Source: Balanoglossus misakiensis (lineage: Eukaryota > Hemichordata). Taken from it: a DNA stretch of 64,000 nucleotides. Under the pieces are notes generated by a model. The model saw only the letters and a list, made by a program, of their open reading frames with translations. It did not search any database and was not told the origin of the DNA. Every line of letters starts with the position of its first letter. Position 1 is the stretch's first letter. The position numbers were made by a program, and so were the translations under genes. The stretch lies in NCBI GenBank assembly GCA_040954595.2, contig JBECUI020000024.1:124001-188000 (forward strand), given 5' to 3'. Shown piece after piece: positions 45,618-57,926 of this stretch.

Positions 45618-46993
45618 TGTTACCCTTGCAAAATTCCAATAAAAACGATGGGCTAGCTGGGCGTGAGCAAACTCGACAAGGGTAATCAACAAGTTTCGTT
45701 CATGTGAGTTGGGTCGTAGGATTCGTGGTGATTGCAGTAGCTTTGGGAACACAGGGCGAGTGAAGGGGGTGTGGACAAAATGACACAAAGACACTTTATA
45801 TCCAATGAAAGAAGTATAATTAATAGTAAGTCTATCAACATCAGAGATGTAACAAGAGCTCTATCAAAACCTGTTTCATTAACAAGTAACACCTTCCTGA
45901 AGAAAACTGGCGTGGCACAACCTGCCGCGAGTCCGGTCAAAGTTCAACAGTTTATAAACGAACGTGACGCACAATCGAGTTCTGGCGATGAGGGCGCTGT
46001 CCCGCACTCAACAGTCGCGTCGATCCGCTTCCAAAATCCAACGGAGAGAATCCTCTAACAATCAATGCAAATATCTCAAAGTTCGCTCGTCGCAAACGCT
46101 CCGAGTGTATCCAGGCGTAAAGCGGAGCTTGATGACGAAGCGCTGATCAGTTCCGTGATCGGCAAATCGATCGTAGGGTCGAGTGTTCCTGCTCGTATAT
46201 GATTCGTTCAAAGTTTGTAGACGTTGGGGGTCAAACAATGCGGCTCATTGCATTCCCCACACGCCGTGGTTCGAAGAACCTAGAAAGGCCGTAAGTTTAT
46301 CAAATCCAGTCCGATTTTACATGATTAGCGTTAATGAGATCGTACTTACATCAGCTTTCAGTTCGTGAAGCATCGACGTTGAGAAACCTGCGCGAGTACC
46401 CGTAATCGTTGGATCTCGGCGATCGGTGTCTCAGTAATCAGCGTGACAATAACAATGGTTCGTTCAGGTACAGCAGACCTGTCGTTCGAAATAGTCGATG
46501 AAATGCTTCTTACGTAGGGATCTCACGAAGACTAGCTCAAATAATGTTAGTTAACATCCGGCTCTCCTCGATTCCCATTCAAGATGCAATTTCGCCGTAC
46601 GATTCTGCCGATGGTTCGGATTTTTGTGGAGATTCCACTCTCGTCAATACAATCGGACAACGGCCATATTAAAAAGTTCCCTTTTTACTCACTAGTTCAT
46701 CGCCGTATTACACCCGCCAAACCTTTGACTGAATACACGCGGTACTGCCTGGACGGAACAAATTCAACTTTCCAGTAGCAAATATTCGATCAATAACAAT
46801 AAAAGAGCTTTCATACAGAAACATCATAACTCGAAATCGAATACCTCACGAGAAATACAGTCAACACCTGCGGACTACTTCAATTGCGTAATCACAATAA
46901 ACAGGTAAAGTCAGTAATCAAAAATGTATCAAATATACGATATAGGCGGGGTCATTCCACTATGCTCTGAGGGGTGCAAATTCAATGGTATCA
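45618..46993 (-). repeat. Gypsy-1 3' LTR
   Basis: On the plus strand it begins TGTTACCCTTGC and ends GGTATCA, the usual TG...CA ends (TGATACC...GGGTAACA on the element strand). Same length as the other LTR. Confidence 0.96.
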
Positions 46994-47486
46994 CACTGCC
47001 CCAAGTCAGCATAGGGACGATTTACTATGCTTACTTCCCGACAAAAAACAAGCTCAATAAGTTTGCCTTCGTTCGACAATGAAACACAGAACATGAGCGT
47101 AAATACAAACACTACATCAACGAGACTCAATATCGAAACATTCTCGTCGGCATAGGCATCGTGCCTGTAAAACGAGTGACTCGAGTCATCCTCAGATGCA
47201 CTTTCGATGAAACAAGCTACACAATCCTGTTGCAGTAGGGTAGGCAGAGTCTCGATCAGTGAACCTGAAAGAGTAATCAGAAAAATGTAAGCGCGCAGAG
47301 TTCGCTGGGCAACGCAGGAGGCGCAGGACCCTATGACGCGGCTAATCTAAATAGCAAATCTGCAAAGGTACACAAAGCAACCTTCGAACCGCACCCTTAC
47401 TTACCTGGCATTAAGCACGTATCAGATACAGTCAAGAATAGCTAATGTGAATCCAGCGTACACCCCTACATCCACATTCCCTATAC
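46994..47486 (-). other. Gypsy-1 region between pol and 3' LTR
   Basis: Non-coding. Read on the minus strand, TTGGGGCAGTG next to the LTR (46994-47004) is the probable polypurine tract. No further gene such as env is present. Confidence 0.6.
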
Positions 47487-48911
47487 TTACATGTATATTC
47501 CACTGGCCATCATTTCGAGTATTTTCATGGTTATGTCGTGGTTTCTGCTATTCGACGAGGTCAGTCTTCCATGAGAAACTTCATCCTCATGATCAATCCT
47601 CGGTAAATCAAAAGATGGCCTCTTCCCAATACTAGAATTCCTCAAAGTGCTTCTACCACCTTTGTCACGTTTGACCAATCGTGAGCACCATCCATAGTAC
47701 TTGGGTGGTCTTCGAGTTCTCGTTGATCGACGCATAGGTCGGACCACACTTCCTCCTTCCTCGGCAATCGACGACTCCTCGTCAGCGTCAGAACAATCAC
47801 CATGGGTATCAGCTAAGTCACTTCCCACTGGTTGCTCCTTCCCCATAGTCTCTTTCCTAGTTCCTACATTTCCACTACTAATCGACGCATCAGTGATATT
47901 CACACCTACATCACTCAGAGGAATATTTTGATGTGTCACTTCTGCTCTGTCAGCAATTCCATCGGACTTCCCAGCAGACGATACGTCCATACTATCTGCA
48001 CGCAAGCCTGTTACAGGATCATCAGGGCTTTGCACCTGCCCTGAAGAATCGCTCATATCCATCATGCTCGGTTCAGGAGAATCTTGCTCCACGCTCACAC
48101 ATGCATCGTTGTCGCTTCTGTCCATAGAATTAAGGGTAACTTCAGTTGTACCTTCTAAGCGCACAGGTCTAACTCTCCCAGGCCTAAAGGGTCGCGATTC
48201 AGGATTGAGCACATAGCCTCGTTCACTCTGTGAGGATGAACTTCGTTCCGACTCCGTACTCTCAGGAATGGCCCTATCCTGAGAGCGTTCACTCATTTCG
48301 TCTTCTGTATAACTCAACAGCGGTCGATCACAGCAAGGTTTCAGCAAATTCCTGTGGACCGTCTGTGTCTTCGAGGTTTTCGTTGAACGTATAACATATA
48401 CTGGCAAATCAGGACTCAGCCTTCTCACCACAACATATGGACTTTCCTCCCACCGATCGGCGATCTTGTGTTGACCTCGTATACTCACGTTCCTGCGTAA
48501 CACTCGATCACCTTCTTTAAGCACCACCTCTCTAACTTTCTGGTCATAGCGCTCTTTACTCGCTTGGGCTGACTTCTCTGCAGCTCGTTTCGCAATCTGA
48601 AATACTTTGTCCATCCTGGATCTCAAGTCGGCGATATACTTTGTCGGCGTCGTAGGATCCCTGCTTTCTGGTGACGTTCCGAATCGCACATCCAGTGCTA
48701 TCTTCGCATGTCTTCCGAACAACAAGTGGTAAGGTGTAAAACCCGTCGTGTCATGAACAGTGCAGTTGTACGCATGTACCAACGGCTTCACATAATCCTT
48801 CCATCTAGCCTTCTGCTCGTTCTCGAGCGTACCCAACATATTAAGGAGAGTACAGTTGAATCTTTCAGTCTGAGCGTGGTACGTGACTTTTTGATGTCTA
48901 GTAACTGGCAC
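47487..48911 (-). pseudogene. Gypsy-1 integrase C-terminus with acidic extension
   Basis: This frame continues the integrase of the upstream frame: it opens just before YHAQTERFN, which should follow directly on the previous frame. It contains the GPY/F-like region DRWEESPYVVVRRLSPDLPVYV, then a ~270-residue low-complexity, Ser/Asp/Glu-rich extension with RRSTRTRRPPKYYGW near the end. The 124-base overlap with the upstream frame, together with a short motif, suggests a small deletion in the integrase core near 48880-48895. Confidence 0.88.
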
Positions 48912-51900
48912 AATTCCTGTATCACTCGCGACTCAAAATTCCGACCACGATCAGACAGGATTCGTTCCGGACATCCATATGGTAGCATGAAGTGTTCCCA
49001 TAGGTTCTTGGCTGTCGTTTTCGCGGTCTGGTTCGGTGTAGGTATGGCTACAGCAAACTTCGAGAAGTGATCAGTAATTACCAACAGGTCTTTGGTCCCT
49101 CCTTTACTCTCTTCAAGGCTCAAGAAATCCATGCATAGAAGTTCGAGGGGCTGTGAAGTTTCAATACTCACCATCGGAGCACGTGTCTTTAATCCCGCCT
49201 CGTCCTTCCTTCGAGTACATCTCCTGCATGTACGAATGTATTTCTTCATATCAGCTGACATAAGAGGCCAATAAAACCTAGCCCTCAATAAATCAATCGC
49301 TCGATCCTGTCCCAGGTGTCCACAGTCGTCGTGCACCCCTTTCATTGCCTCCTGGCGAAACTCGTGTGGTAGCACCAATTGGTAGTAGACCTCTCCACTA
49401 GATGATGTCCTCGCTCTATACAAAACATCATCACGGAAACAGAATTTACTCCAATCTCTCAGTGCCATTCTGACTTCTCGCGGTTCCTGTGCTCGCTGTG
49501 TCCTTGTCAGTTTACCTTTACCCCCAGTCTTCGCGTGAACCAAGGCTCGTATGCGCCGTACGGTCACATCCCTGTCCTGTAACTTCGCCCATTGGTCCAT
49601 CGCAATCGTAGGTAATGTTGCTTCTCCTGGCATCCCCGGCGGTTCATCCATGTCCTTTGGTATCGCTCGTGCTGAGGCAGCTAAGGCTTCAATCCATGGT
49701 GTATCTTCATCTCCATCAGACAAACATGGCTCCCCCACTGCCTGCACCTCATCAGGAGTCATCGCTACAGTTTCCTGGAAACGTCTCTCAGACTCATCAA
49801 ATCCTTGAGCCCTGCCATCGGGTCGTCGCGAGAGCCCGTCCGCATCACCATTCCTTAGGCCGGGTCGGTAGTGAATCTTCAATTTATACTGAGATAAAGC
49901 ATTCCACCACCTCTGTCCTGTCGCATCAAGTTTCGCTGTACTTGCTACGTATGTCAGTGGATTATTGTCGGTCAATACCGTGACATCATTGCCAAAGCAG
50001 TAATCACGAAACTTTTCCGTAACAGACCATTTCAAAGCCAGAAATTCCAGCTTGTGGGCCGGGTAGTTCTTCTCACTGGCAGTGAGGCTCCGGCTGGCAT
50101 ACGCAACTGGTCGCAGTCTTTCTCGTCCATCTGCCTCTTCGATTGACTGGTATGAGGCAGCTCCTAGTCCTGTCAAGCTCGCGTCTGTGTGAAGCTCAAA
50201 CGGTCGCGTATAGTCGGCGTAGGCCAAAACCGGAGCTGAAGTCAGCTTGTCAATGATCAGCTCGAAGGCTTCCTGGCACGCATCTGTCCACTGGTATGGG
50301 GGTGGTCGTTTCCTTTCTCCCCCATTTTTCCTCTTCGTTGGGTAACCTACGGTCAAAGCGTGCAATGGTCGGGCAATCGATGAGTATCCCTGTACGAATC
50401 TACGGTAATACCCCGTAAATCCTAAGAATGTCCTCAGCTCTTTCACGTTGGTGGGTACTGGCCATGTCCTCAATGCCTCCGTCTTGTCGGGGTCGGTCTC
50501 AACTCCATTTGACGACACTACATGTCCCAAGTACTTTATCTTTTCGTGAAAAAGCTGACACTTGGTATGTTTTATCTTCAAGTCACATTCTCGTAGTCGC
50601 TTGAGAACCTTGTCAACTCGGTCCACATGTTCCTCGAATGTTTCAGAAAAGATAATCACATCATCCATGTAGACCATGCAAATCCTCATGTTGTAATCTC
50701 CTATACATTGTTCCACGACGCGTTGACATGTAGCTCCGGCGTTCATGAGTCCGAAGGGCATTACAACAAATTCGTAGAAACCGAATGGGGTGGCAAACGC
50801 TGTCTTTGGGATGTCCTTCTCCGACATAGCTATTTGCCAAAATCCACTTTTTAAGTCGATCGATGTAAACCATTTCGCGCCACTCAAAACATCCAGTCCC
50901 TCCTCAATACGAGGTAGAGCATACGCGTCAGGAGTCGTCTGCGCATTCAGACGTCTATAATCTACACATATACGAGTGGTTCCGTCTTTCTTTGCCACAA
51001 GGACGAGAGGAGAAGACCAAGGACTTTTTGATGGTCGTATCACCCCATTGTCCAACATTCCTCCTATCTGCACTCGGATCTCGTCATATAAAGCTGGAGG
51101 AATCCGACGATACGGTTGTTTGACTGGACGTTCATCTTTCAAGTTGATCTCATGTTTGTGGATCGTACATCTTTCTAGGTCGCCGTCACTGGTCGAAAAT
51201 GATCCAATGTTACGTTCCAGAACATCCTGTATCTTTATCATCTGATCCTGGTCAACCGGTGAACCGGTCACATCAAAGGACAATCCTCCAACCGTCACCT
51301 CTCTCGCTTCCAAAGGTTCGTCGTGAATTCCATTATCCTTGGTGTCCCTTCGCGGCTGCACTTCTATTCCTCGTACCGCCTTCACTGTAGCAACAACCTG
51401 TCTCGGCTTGATGACGATGGGTTTGTCAGTTTCATTTTTTATTACCACAGGCACGGCTGACGAGCGTTTCCCACACTCAGCGATCGTCACCATAGGGTTC
51501 AGAGTCCATCCTTTGTGTTCATTCCAGTCACAGGCATCACCTAACAGCACTTCATGTTTCTCTCCTTTGGGACCAGCCTTCATGCTCCCTCGAATGGTAT
51601 GTGCAGTACGTGGCTCCAGTGTCACCCGTTCGCTTACTGCCGCTCGCACTACTCCCATGTTTCCGTATGGTCCATAGAACTGTTCACGAGCGCGTAGGAT
51701 TGCAATAGCCCTTCTCGCTACTGGCTTCATCCTGCTCATTGTCCTACCACCATCGTTCAACATCTTCATCGTCATGTAACGATTCAACCAGTTGGTTCCC
51801 GCCAACACCGGCACTCGATCATTGTTCTCAGTTCCTTTCACTACCAGTGCCAATAGACTGAAAGTGGTATCATCATTGAAGACGTGACTAGGGAAGCTAA

Positions 51901-53761
51901 CCTCAACCTCTATCACACCAACGTACTGTACAACATCATCAGTTACACCTGCGATCTCGAGAACTTCATCCAACGGAGTGAATGGCACATCGGACAAGTA
52001 TCGACGATAGTAGTCTTCACTGATCATGGTAACTTGTGATCCTGTGTCCACTTGAGCCAAACATTTCCTTCCATTCACAAAGGCGTACTGCTCATTCAAT
52101 GGACCAACAATCCGTCCATCAATGGATCTTGGCTTACCTTTTCTCTTTGGGTTCTTTTCACATCGTCGTCTTCCCGTCATGCTCTTGGCTTTCACAGATG
52201 CGCGTTTTCTTTTTGGGCAACTTGCAGAGGTGTGTCCTTCTTCTTTACATCTACCACATGGCTGCTTGCACTCACGTGACATGTGACCTTCCCCATTGCA
52301 GTTGTAGCAAGTGAATGGCTTTTCTCCACTCTTGTTTCCACTTCGTTCGTCACTTTGATTTGGGGTTCCTCGTCTCGAGTCTGGTTCCTGTGAAATCCGT
52401 GCGGCAACATCACGTGGTCGAGACACGCCGTTTGATGAGACCATCATTGTTGCACGAGCATTCCGGATCTCTTCCATTCCAGCGGCATGTTCCTTTCGTT
52501 GCTGTTCCATAGCCAACTTCACCTGTTCCTGTTGTAATTGCATCGCTTTCAACATCGCAGTCATTTTAACATACATTTCATCACTTTCGTGGTCACGTGG
52601 TTTCTTTTTGTTTGAACGCTCTTCATTGTCGGAATCCGACTCAGACACTTCCTGCTGTTGCTTCACCGCTCTATGTCCTCTTGTCTTCTTTCGCCTATCT
52701 TCCAACTTCTCTCCAGTTTTCCGTCCATGCGCTCCCTGTACTTCTTGTTCAGCAACACGGATGATCCGTAGCAACTCATCAAAATTCTTGGCATTTTCAT
52801 ACCGATGCCTGGCGATGTCTTTCACTCGCAGGTCTGTCAGTCCTTCCCACAGGGTAGTACGCAGAATCAAATCCATTTCGCTCTCGCGGACACCTCCGCG
52901 ATCATATATACGTCTCAGGTTTATCTCGACGTGACATGCAAATGACGCTGCTGACTCACCTTCCTTCTGAAAATCATTGTACAACTGCCGCTTCAATGTA
53001 GCCGTAGACACAACTACACCATACACAGTTTCTAGTTTATTCAACATCTTTTCAATGGACGGGTCGATTCCCAAACCTAGTATGATCTCACTCGCTTCAC
53101 CACGTATGGATTTCCGAACGGCCTGTCGCAGTACGCGATCGCTATGAACGCCACTCTGTCTCATACTCTGTACCTCCCTCAACCAGGACTCATATGACAT
53201 ACTATCCTTGCCTTTATGGTCGCCGGTAAAGTTCGGTACCCGTGGTGCTGTATAATTCACTTCGGCAAATGTTCGATGTGTCGGCTCGTACTCATGACGT
53301 TCCTCGGTTTTGTTACTACTATGCTGTGGCGAAACCTCGGATTCGATTTCTCTATTGCGTCTGTGCTCACGCTCAAGAAGAGATTTTAGCTCGCTTTCCA
53401 ATTCGACTAACCGTTCGCGCTCATCATCAAATTGTGCCGCGCTTTCTGTCAAACTATAATCTTTCAAAGATTGCGGGTGCACACCTGCCGGTTTCCTCAA
53501 TCGGCCCCTAAGTGGAGAATATACGCCTCGGCCACCTCCCCGTTTAGGTATTGTCCCCTGGGATAATTTAGAAACGCTGCCTCCCCCAGTGGGTGTCATT
53601 GTCATTGATCCATGTTCAACAGACTTATCCCCTTTAATATCATCAGTAGTGTCATTTTCTTTATCCCTTGGGTCAGATTCAGGGCCCCCCTTCGCTGCCA
53701 TACTCACCTCGCCATCTTCCTCTTTCTTCACCCTAACAACAGTTTCTTGTGCGTCCTCCAT
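48788..53761 (-). CDS. Gypsy-1 Gag-Pol polyprotein (1657 codons)
   Basis: One open frame encodes gag, protease, RT, RNase H and most of integrase. Gag ends in two knuckles, CYNCNGEGHMSREC and CGRCKEEGHTSASC (about residue 484-510). Protease has VDTGSQVTMIS (about 570), RT has YMDDVIIFS (about 1030), RNase H has FELHTDASLTGLG (about 1190) and AYASRSLTASEKNYP, integrase has the HHCC zinc region HDDCGHLG...CRRC (about 1477-1515) and DFLSLE plus LSDRGRNFES (D, D at about 1547 and 1605). The catalytic Glu falls in the region disturbed by the frameshift. The Met at 53761 follows a 317-base leader. Gag and pol are in one frame, so no programmed frameshift is needed. Confidence 0.93.
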   Translation of the reverse strand: MEDAQETVVRVKKEEDGEVSMAAKGGPESDPRDKENDTTDDIKGDKSVEHGSMTMTPTGGGSVSKLSQGTIPKRGGGRGVYSPLRGRLRKPAGVHPQSLKDYSLTESAAQFDDERERLVELESELKSLLEREHRRNREIESEVSPQHSSNKTEERHEYEPTHRTFAEVNYTAPRVPNFTGDHKGKDSMSYESWLREVQSMRQSGVHSDRVLRQAVRKSIRGEASEIILGLGIDPSIEKMLNKLETVYGVVVSTATLKRQLYNDFQKEGESAASFACHVEINLRRIYDRGGVRESEMDLILRTTLWEGLTDLRVKDIARHRYENAKNFDELLRIIRVAEQEVQGAHGRKTGEKLEDRRKKTRGHRAVKQQQEVSESDSDNEERSNKKKPRDHESDEMYVKMTAMLKAMQLQQEQVKLAMEQQRKEHAAGMEEIRNARATMMVSSNGVSRPRDVAARISQEPDSRRGTPNQSDERSGNKSGEKPFTCYNCNGEGHMSRECKQPCGRCKEEGHTSASCPKRKRASVKAKSMTGRRRCEKNPKRKGKPRSIDGRIVGPLNEQYAFVNGRKCLAQVDTGSQVTMISEDYYRRYLSDVPFTPLDEVLEIAGVTDDVVQYVGVIEVEVSFPSHVFNDDTTFSLLALVVKGTENNDRVPVLAGTNWLNRYMTMKMLNDGGRTMSRMKPVARRAIAILRAREQFYGPYGNMGVVRAAVSERVTLEPRTAHTIRGSMKAGPKGEKHEVLLGDACDWNEHKGWTLNPMVTIAECGKRSSAVPVVIKNETDKPIVIKPRQVVATVKAVRGIEVQPRRDTKDNGIHDEPLEAREVTVGGLSFDVTGSPVDQDQMIKIQDVLERNIGSFSTSDGDLERCTIHKHEINLKDERPVKQPYRRIPPALYDEIRVQIGGMLDNGVIRPSKSPWSSPLVLVAKKDGTTRICVDYRRLNAQTTPDAYALPRIEEGLDVLSGAKWFTSIDLKSGFWQIAMSEKDIPKTAFATPFGFYEFVVMPFGLMNAGATCQRVVEQCIGDYNMRICMVYMDDVIIFSETFEEHVDRVDKVLKRLRECDLKIKHTKCQLFHEKIKYLGHVVSSNGVETDPDKTEALRTWPVPTNVKELRTFLGFTGYYRRFVQGYSSIARPLHALTVGYPTKRKNGGERKRPPPYQWTDACQEAFELIIDKLTSAPVLAYADYTRPFELHTDASLTGLGAASYQSIEEADGRERLRPVAYASRSLTASEKNYPAHKLEFLALKWSVTEKFRDYCFGNDVTVLTDNNPLTYVASTAKLDATGQRWWNALSQYKLKIHYRPGLRNGDADGLSRRPDGRAQGFDESERRFQETVAMTPDEVQAVGEPCLSDGDEDTPWIEALAASARAIPKDMDEPPGMPGEATLPTIAMDQWAKLQDRDVTVRRIRALVHAKTGGKGKLTRTQRAQEPREVRMALRDWSKFCFRDDVLYRARTSSSGEVYYQLVLPHEFRQEAMKGVHDDCGHLGQDRAIDLLRARFYWPLMSADMKKYIRTCRRCTRRKDEAGLKTRAPMVSIETSQPLELLCMDFLSLEESKGGTKDLLVITDHFSKFAVAIPTPNQTAKTTAKNLWEHFMLPYGCPERILSDRGRNFESRVIQELCQLLDIKKSRTTLRLKDSTVLSLICWVRSRTSRRLDGRIM

Positions 53762-54058
53762 GTTTCAAATTCGAGAGCAATCTGTCGATAACTCGAGTCT
53801 ACAATAACACTCACAAAAATTGAAAGCGTTTGGAAACTATGAATGGTCGGTGTTCCATAAATCAAAGGCAATGGCACATGTACTTAATTTCCTGCTCGAT
53901 CAATAAGTGTATCACTCGTCCAACCCTGCTCGTCCTGTGTTTTCGACCGCAAAACCAAACCTCAATGGGCTGAATCAAAATGTCGTCCTTCCCTGTTGTC
54001 AATTTGTAAGAAACAGTAAAATGACAAAACTCTACTGGGAAAACTTTCCAATCCAGCC
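53762..54058 (-). other. Gypsy-1 leader
   Basis: Untranslated stretch between primer-binding site and gag start. No other feature was recognised. Confidence 0.6.
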
Positions 54059-54076
54059 CCACGTTGGTAGGCGCCA
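54059..54076 (-). promoter_or_regulatory. Gypsy-1 primer-binding site
   Basis: On the minus strand TGGCGCCTACCAACGTGG starts two bases inside the 5' LTR. The TGG start fits a tRNA 3' end. Confidence 0.75.
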
Positions 54077-54078
54077 GA

Positions 54079-55454
54079 TGTTACCCTTGCAAAATTCCAA
54101 TAAAAACGATGGGCTAGCTGGGCGTGAGCAAACTCGACAAGGGTAATCAACAAGTTTCGTTCATGTGAGTTGGGTCGTAGGATTCGTGGTGATTGCGGTA
54201 GCTTTGGGAACACAGGGCGAGTGAAGGGGGTGTGGACAAAATGACACAAAGACACTTTATATCCAATGAAAGAAGTATAATTAATAGTAAGTCTATCAAC
54301 ATCAGAGATGTAACAAGAGCTCTATCAAAACCTGTTTCATTAACAAGTAACACCCTCCTGAAGAAAACTGGCGTGGCACAACCTGCCGCGAGTCCGGTCA
54401 AAGTTCAACAGTTTATAAACGAACGTGACGCACAATCGAGTTCTGGCGATGAGGGCGCTGTCCCGCACTCAACAGTCGCGTCGATCCGCTTCCAAAATCC
54501 AACGGAGAGAATCCTCTAACAATCAATGCAAATATCTCAAAGTTCGCTCGTCGCAAACGCTCCGAGTGTATCCAGGCGTAAAGCGGAGCTTGATGACGAA
54601 GCGCTGATCAGTTCCGTGATCGGCAAATCGATCGTAGGGTCGAGTGTTCCTGCTCGTATATGATTCGTTCAAAGTTTGTAGACGTTGGGGGTCAAACAAT
54701 GCGGCTCATTGCATTCCCCACACGCCGTGGTTCGAAGAACCTAGAAAGGCCGTAAGTTTATCAAATCCAGTCCGATTTTACATGATTAGCGTTAATGAGA
54801 TCGTACTTACATCAGCTTTCAGTTCGTGAAGCATCGACGTTGAGAAACCTGCGCGAGTACCCGTAATCGTTGGATCTCGGCGATCGGTGTCTCAGTAATC
54901 AGCGTGACAATAACAATGGTTCGTTCAGGTACAGCAGACCTGTCGTTCGAAATAGTAGATGAAATGCTTCTTACGTAGGGATCTCACGAAGACTAGCTCA
55001 AATAATGTTAGTTAACATCCGGCTCTCCTCGATTCCCATTCAAGATGCAATTTCGCCGTACGATTCTGCCGATGGTTCGGATTTTTGTGGAGATTCCACT
55101 CTCGTCAATACAATTGGACAACGGCCATATTAAAAAGTTCCCTTTTTACTCACTAGTTCATCGCCGTATTACACCCGCCAAACCTTTGACTGAATACACG
55201 CGGTACTGCCTGGACGGAACAAATTCAACTTTCCAGTAGCAAATATTCGATCAATAACAATAAAAGAGCTTTCATACAGAAACATCATAACTCGAAATCG
55301 AATACCTCACAAGAAATACAGTCAACACCTGCGGACTACTTCAATTGCGTAATCACAATAAACAGGTAAAGTCAGTAATCAAAAATGTATCAAATATACG
55401 ATATAGGCGGGGTCATTCCACTATGCTCTGAGGGGTGCAAATTCAATGGTATCA
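54079..55454 (-). repeat. Gypsy-1 5' LTR
   Basis: 1376 bp, same ends as the other LTR. Observed differences are A/G in GATTGCRGTAG, T/C in ACCYTCCTG, C/A in AATAGTMGATG, C/T in CAATYGGAC and G/A in CACRAGAAAT. Confidence 0.96.
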
Positions 55455-55890
55455 TTAGCAACGGTGATCAAGTCAGAATTTCTACGGCATGGCTTGGATA
55501 AAGCCCCGGCACTCTAGAGCAGAAACACGCGTACAGAGACCACGTTGATCAACTCAGATCTCCTACGGCCTGGCTCGACTAAAACCCCAGCACACCATGA
55601 CAGACACTAGCGTTCGTTAGCAACGGTGATCAAGTCGGATTTCCTTCGGCCTGGCTCTGCAAAAGACCCGACACTCTAGTACAAAGACGTTGGCTAAGTC
55701 GGGCAAACCGAAGAGGGAAAGTCACAGCGGGTCAACACTCGACATTTGTTCGGTTAGGACTGCATTATTGCTTGTCAATTTATAGAGAAAGCCCGAATTA
55801 GACCAGGGCGTTTCAAACAACGACGTTAGTTGGGGGCACGGCCTGCAGTACTGCCGGGTAAGCTGACATCGGCGTACCGCATATAATGTA

Positions 55891-57926
55891 GGGGGGGGGG
55901 GGGAACAGAACGGTTCAATACTACATTTATTAGATATCAGCTAATTTTGGACAATCATCTAAAATCTAAATTATTTGGATATCTGATGATGTATGAAATT
56001 TCCATTATATGTAAAAATGGTGCTGATTATAAAAAATGCACTCTGATTTAATACAAAATTGCGTTTTATTCGTTTTTGCACCAAAAAGGTCATTTTTAGG
56101 CAAAACATTCTTTATTTTTTTAATTCGGTGACCTGATCATATATAAACAATTGCTTGTATGTTAAAAGTTTTTATGACTTTTAAAAGCAGTGACACTGGC
56201 GGCATTCAATACGAAAATAACAATTTTATCCACAATTTGGTCAAAATGGTAAATTTTTGAAAATTACAAAAAATACCTGTTTTCTACATTTTCGGAAATC
56301 TGATGGAGTATAGAATGCTCTTCGTATGTATATATCGATACAAATTCCACAAAAGACCGTCTAATTTGTCTCACTGCAGACAAAATTGCGTTTTACCAAG
56401 TTTTCCTTGAAAATGTCATTTTTAGAAAAAATAAATAAAAAAAACCTTTGTTCTTCGAATTTGGTGCCGTGATCATATATGACATGTTGATTGTATGTTA
56501 AAACTTTCGACCACTCCAAAAAAGCAGAGATATTGACGGAATTCAAGAAAAAATAGCAATTTTGGCCATATTTTGACAAAAATGGTAAATTTTTAAAAAA
56601 TCATAAAAAATTAACTCTTTTCTTCAATTTCGGAAATATTATGGAGCATGAAGTGTCGTTCTCTTGTAAAAAGTGCTGCAAATTCCAGAAAAGGCGGTAT
56701 AATGTGAATCACCCAAGACAAAATTACCATTTTCGACTTTTTTTCGAAAAATTGTTTTTTTTTACAAAATAAATAAGAATAAATTCTTTTCTTAGTTTTA
56801 AACGGGTAGAGACACTTTCCACACGGGTTTTCTAACATTGAATTCCCGTTCATCAACTCAGATTTCCTACAGCATAAGTCGGCTAAAACCATGACACTCT
56901 AGAGCAGGAACAGTTGCACACTGGTAACGTTGAACAAGTCGATTTTGCTGCAGCCTTGCTCGGCTAAATCTCCGTCACAATATGACAGACACTAGCGTAC
57001 GTTAGCAACGGTGATCAAGTCAGATTTCCTACGGCCTGGTTTAGCTGAAGCCCCGGCAATTTAGAGCAGAAACACGCGTACAGAGACCACGTTGATCAAG
57101 TCTGATCTCCTACGGCTTGGCTCGACTAAAACCCCGGCACACTATGACAGACACTAGCGTTCGTTAGCAACGTTGATCAAGTCAGATTTCCTACGGCATG
57201 GCTTGGCTAAAGCCCTGGCACTCTAGAGCAGAAACACGCGTACAGAGACCACGTTGATCTACTCACATTTCCTTCGGCCTGGCACGGCTGATGCCCCGGC
57301 ACTATATATAGGACACAGACTGGCGTAAGTTAACAACGGTAATCACGTCGGGTTTCCTACGGCCTGGCTCAGCTGACGCCCCGGCACTCTAGAGCAGAAA
57401 CAGGCGTACATTGACCTCGTTGATCAAGTCAGATTTCCTATGGCGTGACTCGGCTGGTGCACCGGCTCTATATGACACAGACTGGCGTAAGTTATCAACG
57501 GTTATTCCGTCGGATTTCCTACGGCCTGGTTTAGCTGAAGCCCCGGCAATTTAGAGCGGAAACACGCGTACAGAGACCACGTTGATCAAGTCTGATTTCC
57601 TACGGCTTGGCTCGACTGAAACCCCGGCACACCATGACAGACACTAGCGTTCGTTAGCAACGGTGATCAAGTCGGATTTCTTTCGGCCTGGCTCTGCAAA
57701 AGACCCGACACTCTAGTACAAAGACGTTGGCTAAGTCGGGCAAACCGAAGAGGGAGAGTCACAGCGGGTCAACACTCGACATTTGTTCGGGTAGGACTAC
57801 ATTATTGCCCGTAAATTTATAGAGAAAGCCCGAATTTAACCAGGGTTTTTCAAACACCGACGTTAGTTGGGGGCACGGCCTGCAGTACTGCCGGGTAAGC
57901 TGACATCGGCGGACCGCATATAATGT
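55891..57926. repeat. Satellite unit N
   Basis: Starts with 13 G (55891-55903). It shares the core deletion of unit L. Confidence 0.93.

Larger units (their letters stand above)
45618..55454 (-). mobile_element. Ty3/Gypsy retrotransposon (Gypsy-1), complete
   Basis: Two 1376-bp LTRs enclose one gag-pol region on the minus strand. TTAG is duplicated on both sides (45614-45617, 55455-55458). The LTRs differ at about five positions (near 0.4%), so the insertion is recent. One frameshift in the integrase prevents a complete pol product from this copy. Confidence 0.96.
44483..55890. repeat. Satellite unit M, interrupted by Gypsy-1
   Basis: Starts with 14 G (44483-44496). The ~80-bp array breaks at TTAG (45614-45617) and resumes at 55455. 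Without the element the unit is about 1.57 kb. Confidence 0.93.
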
